Of a stretch of DNA of 64,000 bases, positions 43,042 through 51,079 are shown piece by piece. Numbering within the stretch: the stretch's first letter is position 1; every line of letters starts with the position of its first letter. This DNA is from Stigmatella aurantiaca (GTDB taxonomy: Bacteria > Myxococcota > Myxococcia > Myxococcales > Myxococcaceae). The stretch lies in the NCBI RefSeq assembly GCF_900109545.1, contig NZ_FOAP01000007.1, positions 124,001 to 188,000 on the forward strand. The letters are read 5' to 3'. Made by a program: the position numbers and the translations under genes. The notes beneath the pieces are model-generated. The model saw nothing but the letters and a program-made list of their open reading frames with translations. It was not told the DNA's origin and did not search any database.

Positions 43042-44363
43042 GCTTCACACCCCATCGGGACGTCCTGCCCTCCGGGCTTCGCGTCGTCACCATCGAGACC
43101 CCTCACCTGCACACCGCCCTGCTGTCGGTGTATGTGCGGACGGGGAGCCGTCACGAGACGCCCCAGAACAACGGCGTCAGCCACTTCCTGGAGCACCTCT
43201 TCTTCCGGGGCAGCGCGGGCTGGCCCGACACCGTGAAGATGAACGCCGCCGTGGAGGAAGTGGGCGGCAACCTCAACGGCGTCACCACGAGGGACCACGG
43301 CTACTACTACACGCCCCTGCACCCGGACCATGTGGCCGTGGGCATGAACATCATCGGGGACATGCTCACCCGCCCGCGCCTCACGGACATGGAGGTGGAG
43401 CGGCAGATCATCCTCGAGGAGATGCTGGACGAGGTGGACGAGAAGGGCCGGGACATCGACATCGACAACCTGTCCAAGCGCCTGCTCTTCCCGGACCACC
43501 CGCTGGCGCTGAAGATCGCCGGCACGCGCGAGTCCGTCTCCGCGCTCACCCACGCCCAGGTGCTGGAGCACTTCGCCCGCCACTACGTCACCGGCAACAT
43601 CGTGGTGACCGCCTCCGGCCGGGTGCGGCACACCGAGGTGATGGCCCTGGCCGAGCAGGCCTTCGCGCGCCTGCCCCACGGACTCGCCACCACCGAGGAG
43701 GCGCCGCCCCCCACCCCGCCGGGCCCGCGCCTCCACTTCGTCACCCACGACGAGTCCCAGACCGAGTTCCGCCTCAACTTCCGCATCGTCCCGGAGCACC
43801 ACGAGGACTTCCCCGCGTTGCAGATCCTCCGCCGGGTGCTGGATGACGGCCTGTCCTCGCGCCTGCCCTACGAGATCGTCGAGAAGCGGGGCCTGGCGTA
43901 CTCGCTCAACGCCTCGCTGGATGCCTTCCACGACGCGGGGCTGCTGGAGATCGACGGGGCGTGCGCCCCGGAGAAGGCCTCGCTCGTGGTGGAAGAGGTG
44001 CTGCGCGTGCTGGGCACGCTGTGCACGGACCTCGTCTCCGACGAGGAGATGGCCCGCGCCAAGCGCCGGCACCGGATGCTGCTGGAGTTCGCCCAGGACT
44101 CGCCCGGGGAGCTGACCGGCTGGTTCGGCGGCACGGAGCTGTTCCGGCGCCCCGAGTCCTTCAACCGCCGGGCGGACATGGTGGATGCCCAGACCGCCGA
44201 GCACGTGCGCGACATCGCCCGGCGCTACTTCGCCCGGGAGAACCTCACCGTGGTGGCGGTGGGCCAGCGCAAGGGCCTCCAGGCCCTCCAGCGCGTGGTC
44301 GAGGCTGCGGAGGCCCTGCCCAAGGCCGCCGCCCCCGTGCTCACCGGCCGCCGCGCAGGATGA
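43038..44363 (+). CDS. M16 family zinc metallopeptidase
   Basis: 441 residues, of the mitochondrial processing peptidase/PqqL-like group. The inverted zinc motif HFLEHLFF (HxxEH) is near residue 49 and the third ligand region ILEEMLDEVDE lies near 130. The two-lobe M16 fold is complete (FRIVPEHHEDFPALQILRRV; VEKRGLAYSLNASLDAF). No signal peptide, so probably cytoplasmic. Coupled to the kinase gene by ATGA overlap. Its 3' end overlaps the convergent TPR gene by 23 bases. Confidence 0.92.
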   Translation: MSFTPHRDVLPSGLRVVTIETPHLHTALLSVYVRTGSRHETPQNNGVSHFLEHLFFRGSAGWPDTVKMNAAVEEVGGNLNGVTTRDHGYYYTPLHPDHVAVGMNIIGDMLTRPRLTDMEVERQIILEEMLDEVDEKGRDIDIDNLSKRLLFPDHPLALKIAGTRESVSALTHAQVLEHFARHYVTGNIVVTASGRVRHTEVMALAEQAFARLPHGLATTEEAPPPTPPGPRLHFVTHDESQTEFRLNFRIVPEHHEDFPALQILRRVLDDGLSSRLPYEIVEKRGLAYSLNASLDAFHDAGLLEIDGACAPEKASLVVEEVLRVLGTLCTDLVSDEEMARAKRRHRMLLEFAQDSPGELTGWFGGTELFRRPESFNRRADMVDAQTAEHVRDIARRYFARENLTVVAVGQRKGLQALQRVVEAAEALPKAAAPVLTGRRAG

Positions 44364-45663
44364 TGGGGCCCTTGGCCTTCTTCTTCTTGGGCATCGCGTC
44401 GGTGAGGGCGGCCTTGATGGAGACGTAGTCCGGGTTGCCCGGCTCCCGCGCGAGCGCCTCGTCGATGAGCTTGCGCCCCCGCTCCAGGTGAATCTTGCTC
44501 TCCGCGTACATCTGCGCGAGGGCCACCTTCTCCTCGAGCGAGGCCTCGCCGATGAAGTGGATCTTCTCCAGGGAGGCCATCGCCTCCATCTTGTGGCCCG
44601 CGTCCCGGTGGATGCGCCACATGCGCGAGAGCGCCGGGGCGAAGCGGGGATCCGAGCTCAGCGCGTAGCTGTAGTTCTCCACCGCCCCGTCCTTGTCCCC
44701 TTGCGCCTCCAGCGCCCGCGCCCGGACATAGAGCGCCCGGGGAAAGCGCGACCGGAGGCGCAGCACCTTGTCCACCAGCCCCTGCGCTTCCTTGTTCTGG
44801 CCCAGCAGGAGCTTCGTCTCGGCCAGCATCGCCAGCGCCTCCACGCTGGTGGGCTCCGCCGCGACGAGCTTGGAGAGCAGGGCATCGGCCTCCGCGGGGC
44901 GCTCCAGCCGGTTGAGGATGCGCGCGTGGAGCAGGATGACCTCGGGCCGCGCCGCGTCCTCCTTCGCCAGCGTCAGCAGGTCCTGCTCCGCCTCCGCCGT
45001 GAAGCCGCTGTTGAGGAAGTAGCGCACGCGCAGCATGCGCGCCTCCATCAGGCCCGGGTTCTCCGTGATGAGCCGGTCCATCAGCCGGGCCGCCAGCAGC
45101 TCCTCGCCCTTGAGCAGGAGGATCTCCGCCTCCACCACCTTGGCGTCCGCGTCGTCCGGGCGCGCCTTCTGGATGGGCTCCAGGGACTTGAAGGCCTCGT
45201 CCAGGCTCGCGTTCCGGGCCTGAAGCCGGGCCAGGGCGAGCAGCTCGGGGTCCGTGAGCTGCTGGTTGTCGCGCAGCACCACCAGCGTGGCAATGGCCTG
45301 CTCGGTATGGCCCCCGCGCCGGTACAGGTCCGCCATCTGCTTCTGGATGGTGGGATCATTGCCCGGGGAGATGGCCTCGGCTTCCTTGAGGGCCAGGATG
45401 GCGGGCCCCTCGTTGCCCGCGACGCGGTAGGCCTCGGCCAGCAGCAGCAGGGGTTCGATCTCCTCGGTGCGCAGGTTGGCCGCCTCGCGGAAGGAGCGCG
45501 CGGCCCGCTCCGGCTGGTGGGCGGCGATGGCGGTCCGCCCCTCGGCGATCTTCGCCTCGTAGCTCTCCGACCGGGCATGCACGGCGGCCATCTCCGGGTC
45601 CTTGCAAGCAAGCGGGAGGAGCAAAGACAGCACGGGGGTCAACTTCAGAATTCTCAAACGCAT
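44341..45663 (-). CDS. TPR-repeat lipoprotein
   Basis: 440 residues: a lipoprotein signal (PVLSLLLPLAC, lipobox PLAC) followed by about ten tetratricopeptide-like helical pairs (RAARSFREAANLRTEEIEPL; AEADALLSKLVAAEPTSVEALAMLAE, in parts). The tail is basic (MPKKKKAKGPIILRGGR). TPR lipoproteins commonly scaffold envelope complexes; no specific complex is suggested by the neighbours. Convergent with the M16 gene. Confidence 0.82.
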   Translation of the reverse strand: MRLRILKLTPVLSLLLPLACKDPEMAAVHARSESYEAKIAEGRTAIAAHQPERAARSFREAANLRTEEIEPLLLLAEAYRVAGNEGPAILALKEAEAISPGNDPTIQKQMADLYRRGGHTEQAIATLVVLRDNQQLTDPELLALARLQARNASLDEAFKSLEPIQKARPDDADAKVVEAEILLLKGEELLAARLMDRLITENPGLMEARMLRVRYFLNSGFTAEAEQDLLTLAKEDAARPEVILLHARILNRLERPAEADALLSKLVAAEPTSVEALAMLAETKLLLGQNKEAQGLVDKVLRLRSRFPRALYVRARALEAQGDKDGAVENYSYALSSDPRFAPALSRMWRIHRDAGHKMEAMASLEKIHFIGEASLEEKVALAQMYAESKIHLERGRKLIDEALAREPGNPDYVSIKAALTDAMPKKKKAKGPIILRGGR

Positions 45664-45703
45664 CGCTGAGCGGGAGGGTACCGGATGTTATCCTCCTCCG
45701 TCG

Positions 45704-46051
45704 ATGGACCCCTTTGTCCGGCGCCTCGTCGAGAGGCTCCACGATCCCACCCGGCCGCTTTCGCGCAACCGCCACTTCCACACCTTCGATACCCCCGAAG
45801 GGCGGTCGGCGCTGAAGGTCTCCCGCCGCCTCAAGAGCCTGCAGCGGGACATCCTCTCCTGCTCCCGGGAGGGCCACCGCCCCCGGTTCTTCCGCCATGT
45901 GGGCCCTGAAGGGGAGACGCGCATCGAGCTGCTCATGGAGCGCATCCAGGGCCGCCGCGTCTCCCACTTGCAGGATGCCGAGTTCGAGTTGCTTGCTCAG
46001 CTGCCAGGCGTACGCGAGGCTCTGGAGGAGACTCTCGAGCCCGCTGCCTGA
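45704..46051 (+). CDS. small hypothetical protein
   Basis: 115 residues, basic in the N-terminal half (RLVERLHDPTRPLSRNRHFH) with a central RRLKSLQRDILSC. No family recognised, no signal or membrane segment. I took the ATG at 45704; the frame is open further upstream but that part overlaps the divergent TPR lipoprotein start. It is 24 bases ahead of the TrpF-like gene and probably co-transcribed. Confidence 0.55.
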   Translation: MDPFVRRLVERLHDPTRPLSRNRHFHTFDTPEGRSALKVSRRLKSLQRDILSCSREGHRPRFFRHVGPEGETRIELLMERIQGRRVSHLQDAEFELLAQLPGVREALEETLEPAA

Positions 46052-46075
46052 GCGGGCTTGTTCCTGGAGGTGCGT

Positions 46076-46759
46076 GTGGAGCCGGTGGCCCGTGTCCGCG
46101 TGAAGGTGTGCTGCATCATGTCCGAAGAGGAGGCCCTCCTCGCCGTGCGCCATGGGGCCGCCGCGTTGGGGCTCGTTTCGCACATGCCGAGCGGGCCCGG
46201 GGTCATCTCCGAGGAGCGCATCGCGCAGATCGCCGCGAAGGTGCCGCCGCCCGTGGGCACGTTCCTGCTCTCCGCCTCCACGGACGTGGACGCGCTGGTG
46301 GCGCAGCACCAGCGCACGCGGACGAACACCCTGCAGCTCGTGGACAGCCTCCCCGCCGGGCACCTCCAGGCCCTGCGCGAGCGCCTGCCGGGGGTGCGGC
46401 TCGTCCAGGTCATCCACGTCACCGGCCCGGCCTCGCTCGATGAGGCGCTGTCGGTGGCGCCGTGGGTGGATGCGCTGCTGCTCGACAGCGGCAACCCCAC
46501 CCTCGCGGTGAAGGAGCTGGGCGGCACGGGACGGGTCCACGACTGGGAGGTCAGCCGGCGCATCCGCGAGCAGGCCTCCATCCCCGTCTTCCTCGCCGGG
46601 GGCCTGCGTCCGGAGAACGTGCTGGAGGCGGTGCGCCAGGTGGGCCCTTACGGCCTGGACATCTGCTCCGGGCTGCGGACGGACGGGCGGCTCGACGAGG
46701 ACAAGGTCTTCCGCTTCTTCCGCGCCCTGGACACGCTCGCGCCCCTCGCGCGGCCCTGA
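46076..46759 (+). CDS. phosphoribosylanthranilate isomerase-like (TrpF-like) protein
   Basis: 227 residues of TIM-barrel type. VRVKVCCIMSEEEAL corresponds to the TrpF start K-x-C-G-I with the catalytic Cys (second position Gly replaced by Cys); VDALLLDSGNP matches the catalytic Asp region, FLAGGLRPENVLEAVRQVGP the phosphate site, and GLDICSGLRTDGRLDEDKV the C-terminal motif. Both catalytic residues seem present, yet no trp genes lie nearby, so it may be a paralogue with another substrate. I chose the GTG at 46076 (GGAGG 5 bases upstream). Confidence 0.75.
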   Translation: MEPVARVRVKVCCIMSEEEALLAVRHGAAALGLVSHMPSGPGVISEERIAQIAAKVPPPVGTFLLSASTDVDALVAQHQRTRTNTLQLVDSLPAGHLQALRERLPGVRLVQVIHVTGPASLDEALSVAPWVDALLLDSGNPTLAVKELGGTGRVHDWEVSRRIREQASIPVFLAGGLRPENVLEAVRQVGPYGLDICSGLRTDGRLDEDKVFRFFRALDTLAPLARP

Positions 46760-48259
46760 TCAGGCGAACGAGGCGGACACGCGCGGCTCGGGCTCGGTGC
46801 CCGGCAGGATGGGCGTGGGGCTCAGGGCCTGGATGAGCAGCGTGCGCAGGGCCTCGGTCAGGTCATCGCCCTGCGCGAGGACGCCCGCGGGGGCGCCCTG
46901 GAGCTTCTCCGGCACCACCTCGCCCACCACCACCACCGGGACGCGGATCTCCCACGCGAGGTAGCTGGCCAGCCGGACCGCCCCTTCCGAGGCGTCCATC
47001 AGCAGCGCCCCTACCGCCCCCGCGCTGAACGGGCGCCAGAGGGGCCGGGCCGCCTCGGCGGGCGGCAGCACACAGAAGTCCAGGTGGAGCACCTCGCTCA
47101 GCTCCAGGTGTCCTAGCGTCCCGAAGCCGCTCTTCACCGCCGAGGGCTCCGCCGAGACGGCCGCCAGCCCGGGCAGGCGCGCGAACAGGCGGCGCGCCAC
47201 GGCCGGGCCGTTGCCGCAGACGAACACCTTCGCCGTCACCACCTTCAAGGGCGCCCGGCCCCGGAGCACCCGGCTGCGCAGCGAGTGCATCTCCGCGGGC
47301 CCGAGCAGCGGCCCGCTGCCCTCGGTCCCGTCCTCCTCGGCCACCCGCGCCACGCCCTTCTGCATCAGCGTGGTGAGCACGCCCAGCACTTCCAGGTCCG
47401 TGGCCGGCGCCAGGTCCAGCACCTCGCTCAGGGCGCGCGGCTGGCGCAGCAGGTCCACCACCTGCGCCGTCACCGGGTGCTGGTCCTGCGGCAGGTCCGC
47501 GTCCGGGGCAATCATCAGCCGCGTGGTGCGCGCGGGCAGCGCCGGCATCAGCCGGTTCACCTCGTCCGCCTGCCGCATGCCCTCCAGCAACGCGTCGTCC
47601 ATGCCCCGGGTGATGCGCGCCCGCGCGGTGCTCGAGCCCGGCGCGAAGGTGAACGTGCCCTCCGTCCAGGCCAGGAGCCGGAACAGCGCCTTCTCGCCCT
47701 CGACCCGCCCCAGCCGCGCGTTCGCGGGCCTGCCGTCCGCGACGGTAATCTCTCCGCGCTCGTTGCCGCGCTCCAGGTTGAGCTTCCCGCTGCGCTTGTT
47801 CATCCCGAGGATCTGCATCAGGTCCGGGATGCCCAGCTGGCTCAGCGAGCCTTCGATTTCCTGCGTGTCGCTCTTGAGGTCCTTGGCGGCCTCGGAGCGG
47901 CGGAAGATGTGCTCGATGCGGCTGAGTACCTCGTCCAGGTTGAAGGGCTTCTTGAGGTGGGCCGCCAGCCGCATGCCGCGCAGCCGGTCCACATCCAGGC
48001 TGGTGGTGGTGAGCACCACCGGGATGTCCTCCGTGCGCGGGTTGGTGCGCAGAATCTGGATGAAGGTGCGCGCCTCCAGCAGCTTGCACCCCTCGTCGAA
48101 CAGCGCCAGGTCCGGGTGGCGCAGCACGCAGATCTCCAGCGCCCGCGCGCCATCCGGCGCGTAGTGCACCTGGTAGCCCTTCTGGCGCAGGGCCCGGGAG
48201 AGCATCCGGACCGCGTCGAGGTCAGGGTCTGCGATGAGGATTTTCCGGACCGGGGCCAC
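46760..48259 (-). CDS. response regulator with PATAN/DUF4388 domain
   Basis: 499 residues. Residues 1-122 form a receiver (KILIADPDLDAVR; Asp in LALFDEGCKL; Lys in HLKKPF). A DUF4388 (PATAN) domain follows (EGSLSQLGIPDLMQILGMNKRSG, GEITVADGRPANARLG), then a winged-helix-like region and a second alpha/beta domain with no family match (about 330-480). PATAN-type regulators often control motility or gene expression in myxobacteria and cyanobacteria. Start GTG at 48259, 12 bases after the upstream regulator stop, so an operon with it. Confidence 0.85.
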   Translation of the reverse strand: MAPVRKILIADPDLDAVRMLSRALRQKGYQVHYAPDGARALEICVLRHPDLALFDEGCKLLEARTFIQILRTNPRTEDIPVVLTTTSLDVDRLRGMRLAAHLKKPFNLDEVLSRIEHIFRRSEAAKDLKSDTQEIEGSLSQLGIPDLMQILGMNKRSGKLNLERGNERGEITVADGRPANARLGRVEGEKALFRLLAWTEGTFTFAPGSSTARARITRGMDDALLEGMRQADEVNRLMPALPARTTRLMIAPDADLPQDQHPVTAQVVDLLRQPRALSEVLDLAPATDLEVLGVLTTLMQKGVARVAEEDGTEGSGPLLGPAEMHSLRSRVLRGRAPLKVVTAKVFVCGNGPAVARRLFARLPGLAAVSAEPSAVKSGFGTLGHLELSEVLHLDFCVLPPAEAARPLWRPFSAGAVGALLMDASEGAVRLASYLAWEIRVPVVVVGEVVPEKLQGAPAGVLAQGDDLTEALRTLLIQALSPTPILPGTEPEPRVSASFA

Positions 48260-48271
48260 GGTGCGCGCTCG

Positions 48272-50122
48272 CTAGTAGGGCTGCAGGTCGTACTCCGCCT
48301 GCAGCTTGGAGATGAGCCCGTCCACCACCGCGGTGTCCGAGGAATGGAAGCCCCACGTCGCCCCCTTCCCGCGCCGCTGGATGAGGGCGTAGGAGGCGTG
48401 CTCGGAGAGCCAGAAGAGAAACTCGTGCCGGGCCACCCGCTCGTCCCCTTCCAGGAACACGGGCATGAGCGCCGGGTGCGACTCCAGGTCCACCCGGCGG
48501 CCCAGCAGGTAGATGCGCGAGGCCAGCTCCGGCGGCGCCGACTCCAGCCCCGCGGCGATGGGCAGGTCCGCGCGAATCTCCGGCCCGCCCACGTAGAGCA
48601 GGCCGCGCGAGCCGGGATCCCTCATCAGCTCCCGGGCGATCTCCGCCTGGAGCTCGTCGAAGAGGACATCGGCCACCTTGCCCCGGCGCGAGGGCTCCGC
48701 GCGCTCGTCCACCGGCAGCTTGGGGCTCGTGGGGCTGCCCAGGAGCAGCTCCACCTCGTCCCAGAAGGGCAGCCCCTCCAGGAGCAGCCGCCGCTGGAGC
48801 GAGGCCCGGCGCTCGTCCATGCGCCGCCGGCACCGGTGCACCAGCTCGTCGAAGTCCTCCCCGTCCTTGGGGAAGGTGCCCGCCCCACCCACCAGCGCCA
48901 GCGGCAGCTTCGCGTCCACCTCCTGCACGTCCGGCTCGTTGCGCACCGCCGACGTCGCCCGGCGCACGAACATGAGCGCGCCGAAGAAGTCCGTCTCCGG
49001 CAGGAGCAGGTAGAACTCCTGGTCGCTCGCCTTGGCGATGACGTCCGAGTCCCGGATGATGCGCGAGAGGGCGCGGATGATGCCGCGCACCGCCTTCTTG
49101 GCCTCCGCCGCGCCCAGCCGTGCCCGCACAAGGGGCAGGTTGTCGATGCTGAAGGTGAGCAGCGAGAAGGTGCGCCCGTAGCGCCGCGCCTTGTAGATCT
49201 CCTTGGAGGCGTAGTCGGTGAAGTAGCTGAGGTTGTAGGCGGCGGTGTCCCGGTCCCTCAGGCCCAGGCGCTGGAGCGCCAGCATGCGCCGGCCGTTCTT
49301 CACCCCCACCGCCGCGAAGTCGCCAATCACCCGCGCCTGGCGCACGTGCTCGTGCTGGAACTCGCCGCTGAGCGGATCCGACAGCTGCGCCAGCCCCATC
49401 AGCTCGCCCGCGGCGAACAGCGGCACGTACAGCACCGGGGAGCGCTCCTCGCGCACGCGCCACGGGGCGGCCTCGCGCAGGCGCGCGGCGAGCGGCCCCT
49501 CCGGGCGCAGCTTCTCCACCAGGAACTGCCGGTCGAGCAGCCCCCGGTACGCGCGCAGCGTCAGATCTCCCCGGTCATCCACCACCCACAGGGCCGCGCT
49601 CTGCGCGTCGCACACGGCGGCCAGGTCCGCGATGACGCGCTCCTGCAACCCCTCCAGGTCCGGGTACGACAGGAACTCCAGGCAGCGGCGGTGCAGGTTG
49701 TGGTCGCGGGCGAACTCGAAGTTCTCGTCGCGCAGCTGGCTGCGCTCCTGGCGCAGCGCCACGCGTTGCAGGGCTCGCTCCACCGCCAGGAACAGGTCCG
49801 CCTCCTCGATGGGCTTGGTGAGGCAGTCGGCCGCCCCGGCCCGCAGCGCCATCTCCGAGCCCTTCACGTCCGGCCGGTGGCTGACGAGGAGCACCTCCTG
49901 CTCGGGATCCAGCTCGCGCAGCCGCGCCGTGAGCGCGAAGCCATCCAGCCCAGGCATCACCACGTCGGTGATGATGAGATCGAACCGCGTGAGCGCCACC
50001 TCCTCCAGGGCCCGCGCGCCGTCCTCCACCGCCACGACGCGGTAGTCCCGGCGCGACAGCAGGTCCGTCACGAACTCGCGGAAGAAGAGATCGTCATCGA
50101 CGACGAGGATGGGGGCAGCCAC
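48272..50122 (-). CDS. REC-GAF-GGDEF(degenerate) response regulator
   Basis: 616 residues: receiver (ILVVDDDLFFREFV, Asp in LIITDVVMPGLDG, Lys in CLTKPIEE), a GAF domain (about 155-285, VRQARVIGDFAAVGVKNGR) and a GGDEF-like domain. The active-site motif reads KASDQEFYLLLPETD instead of R[YF]GGDEF, so diguanylate cyclase activity is unlikely. A C-terminal region of about 170 residues (VADVLFDELQAEIARELMRD onward) has no family match. Start GTG at 50122. It follows dapF by 36 bases. Confidence 0.82.
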   Translation of the reverse strand: MAAPILVVDDDLFFREFVTDLLSRRDYRVVAVEDGARALEEVALTRFDLIITDVVMPGLDGFALTARLRELDPEQEVLLVSHRPDVKGSEMALRAGAADCLTKPIEEADLFLAVERALQRVALRQERSQLRDENFEFARDHNLHRRCLEFLSYPDLEGLQERVIADLAAVCDAQSAALWVVDDRGDLTLRAYRGLLDRQFLVEKLRPEGPLAARLREAAPWRVREERSPVLYVPLFAAGELMGLAQLSDPLSGEFQHEHVRQARVIGDFAAVGVKNGRRMLALQRLGLRDRDTAAYNLSYFTDYASKEIYKARRYGRTFSLLTFSIDNLPLVRARLGAAEAKKAVRGIIRALSRIIRDSDVIAKASDQEFYLLLPETDFFGALMFVRRATSAVRNEPDVQEVDAKLPLALVGGAGTFPKDGEDFDELVHRCRRRMDERRASLQRRLLLEGLPFWDEVELLLGSPTSPKLPVDERAEPSRRGKVADVLFDELQAEIARELMRDPGSRGLLYVGGPEIRADLPIAAGLESAPPELASRIYLLGRRVDLESHPALMPVFLEGDERVARHEFLFWLSEHASYALIQRRGKGATWGFHSSDTAVVDGLISKLQAEYDLQPY

Positions 50123-50158
50123 GGTGGAGTCGCACTCCGATACGAGGAAGCCGAAAGG

Positions 50159-51010
50159 TTACCGGGCAGGTGGAATTGTCACAACGCCCTCGAAGACGGC
50201 GTCGACCGGCCCCCGGAGGCGGATGTCCGACAAATCCGAGGGAACCCGAATTTGGAGGTCCCCTCCTGGCAGGGTGACGCGCAGCCAGGTGTCCGTGGGG
50301 AGGCGCCCGGCCAGCACGGCCGCCGCGGCCGAGGCGCAGGCCCCGGTGCCGCACGCCTGGGTCAGCCCGCAGCCGCGCTCCCACACCACGACGGTGAGCC
50401 CATCCGGGTCCACCCGGACGAACTCGACGTTGGTCCGGTCCGGGAAGGACGGGTGGTGCTCCAGGACGGAGCCCAGGCGTTCCGCCTCATATAAAGGATG
50501 GTCCAGCAGGACGAGGTGGGGGTTGCCCATGCTCACCGCCGTGCCGCGCAGGCCGAGGTGGTCCGGAATCGGCGCCTCGACGAAGGGCTTGCCCGTGGCG
50601 CCCGAGGGGAGGTTCGGGGCCACCAGGCGGGCAGGCCCCATGGAGATGTCCACCTCCGTCACGCCCGTGGCGTCGTAGCCCGGCACACAGGCGAGGAGGC
50701 CCGCGCCCGTCTCGATCTGGATGCGCTCGGGACGGCCGCCCAGGTGGTCCACCAGGTACTTCACGGCGCAGCGCAGGCCGTTGCCGCACATCTCCGCGAT
50801 GCTGCCGTCGGCGTTGTGCACCACCATGCGCGCCAGGCCCTCCTGGGAGGGAAGGAGCGAGAGGACCCCGTCCGCGCCGATGCCCCGCCGCCGGTCGCAC
50901 ATCCACCGGGACAGCTCCGCGTCGATGTCCACGCCGGTCTGGCGCCGATCGAGCACGACGAAGTCATTGCCGAGCCCGTGGTATTTGAAGATGCGTTCGC
51001 GTTCCAACAC
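50159..51010 (-). CDS. dapF: diaminopimelate epimerase
   Basis: DapF converts LL- to meso-diaminopimelate for peptidoglycan and lysine. The 283-residue product has FKYHGLGNDFVVLD (8-21), HNADGSIAEMCGNGLRCAVK with catalytic Cys, GNPHLVL and ERGCGLTQACGTGACASAAA with the second catalytic Cys. Both catalytic cysteines are present. Start GTG at 51010 or TTG at 51007; the region TAGGATAGGGCC precedes them. Confidence 0.96.
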   Translation of the reverse strand: MLERERIFKYHGLGNDFVVLDRRQTGVDIDAELSRWMCDRRRGIGADGVLSLLPSQEGLARMVVHNADGSIAEMCGNGLRCAVKYLVDHLGGRPERIQIETGAGLLACVPGYDATGVTEVDISMGPARLVAPNLPSGATGKPFVEAPIPDHLGLRGTAVSMGNPHLVLLDHPLYEAERLGSVLEHHPSFPDRTNVEFVRVDPDGLTVVVWERGCGLTQACGTGACASAAAAVLAGRLPTDTWLRVTLPGGDLQIRVPSDLSDIRLRGPVDAVFEGVVTIPPAR

Positions 51011-51079
51011 GGCCCTATCCTAATTCGCGGCCCTGGCCGTGGCAGCGGGATTCCGGGTGTGCCGCTCGCACGGCCCCCC

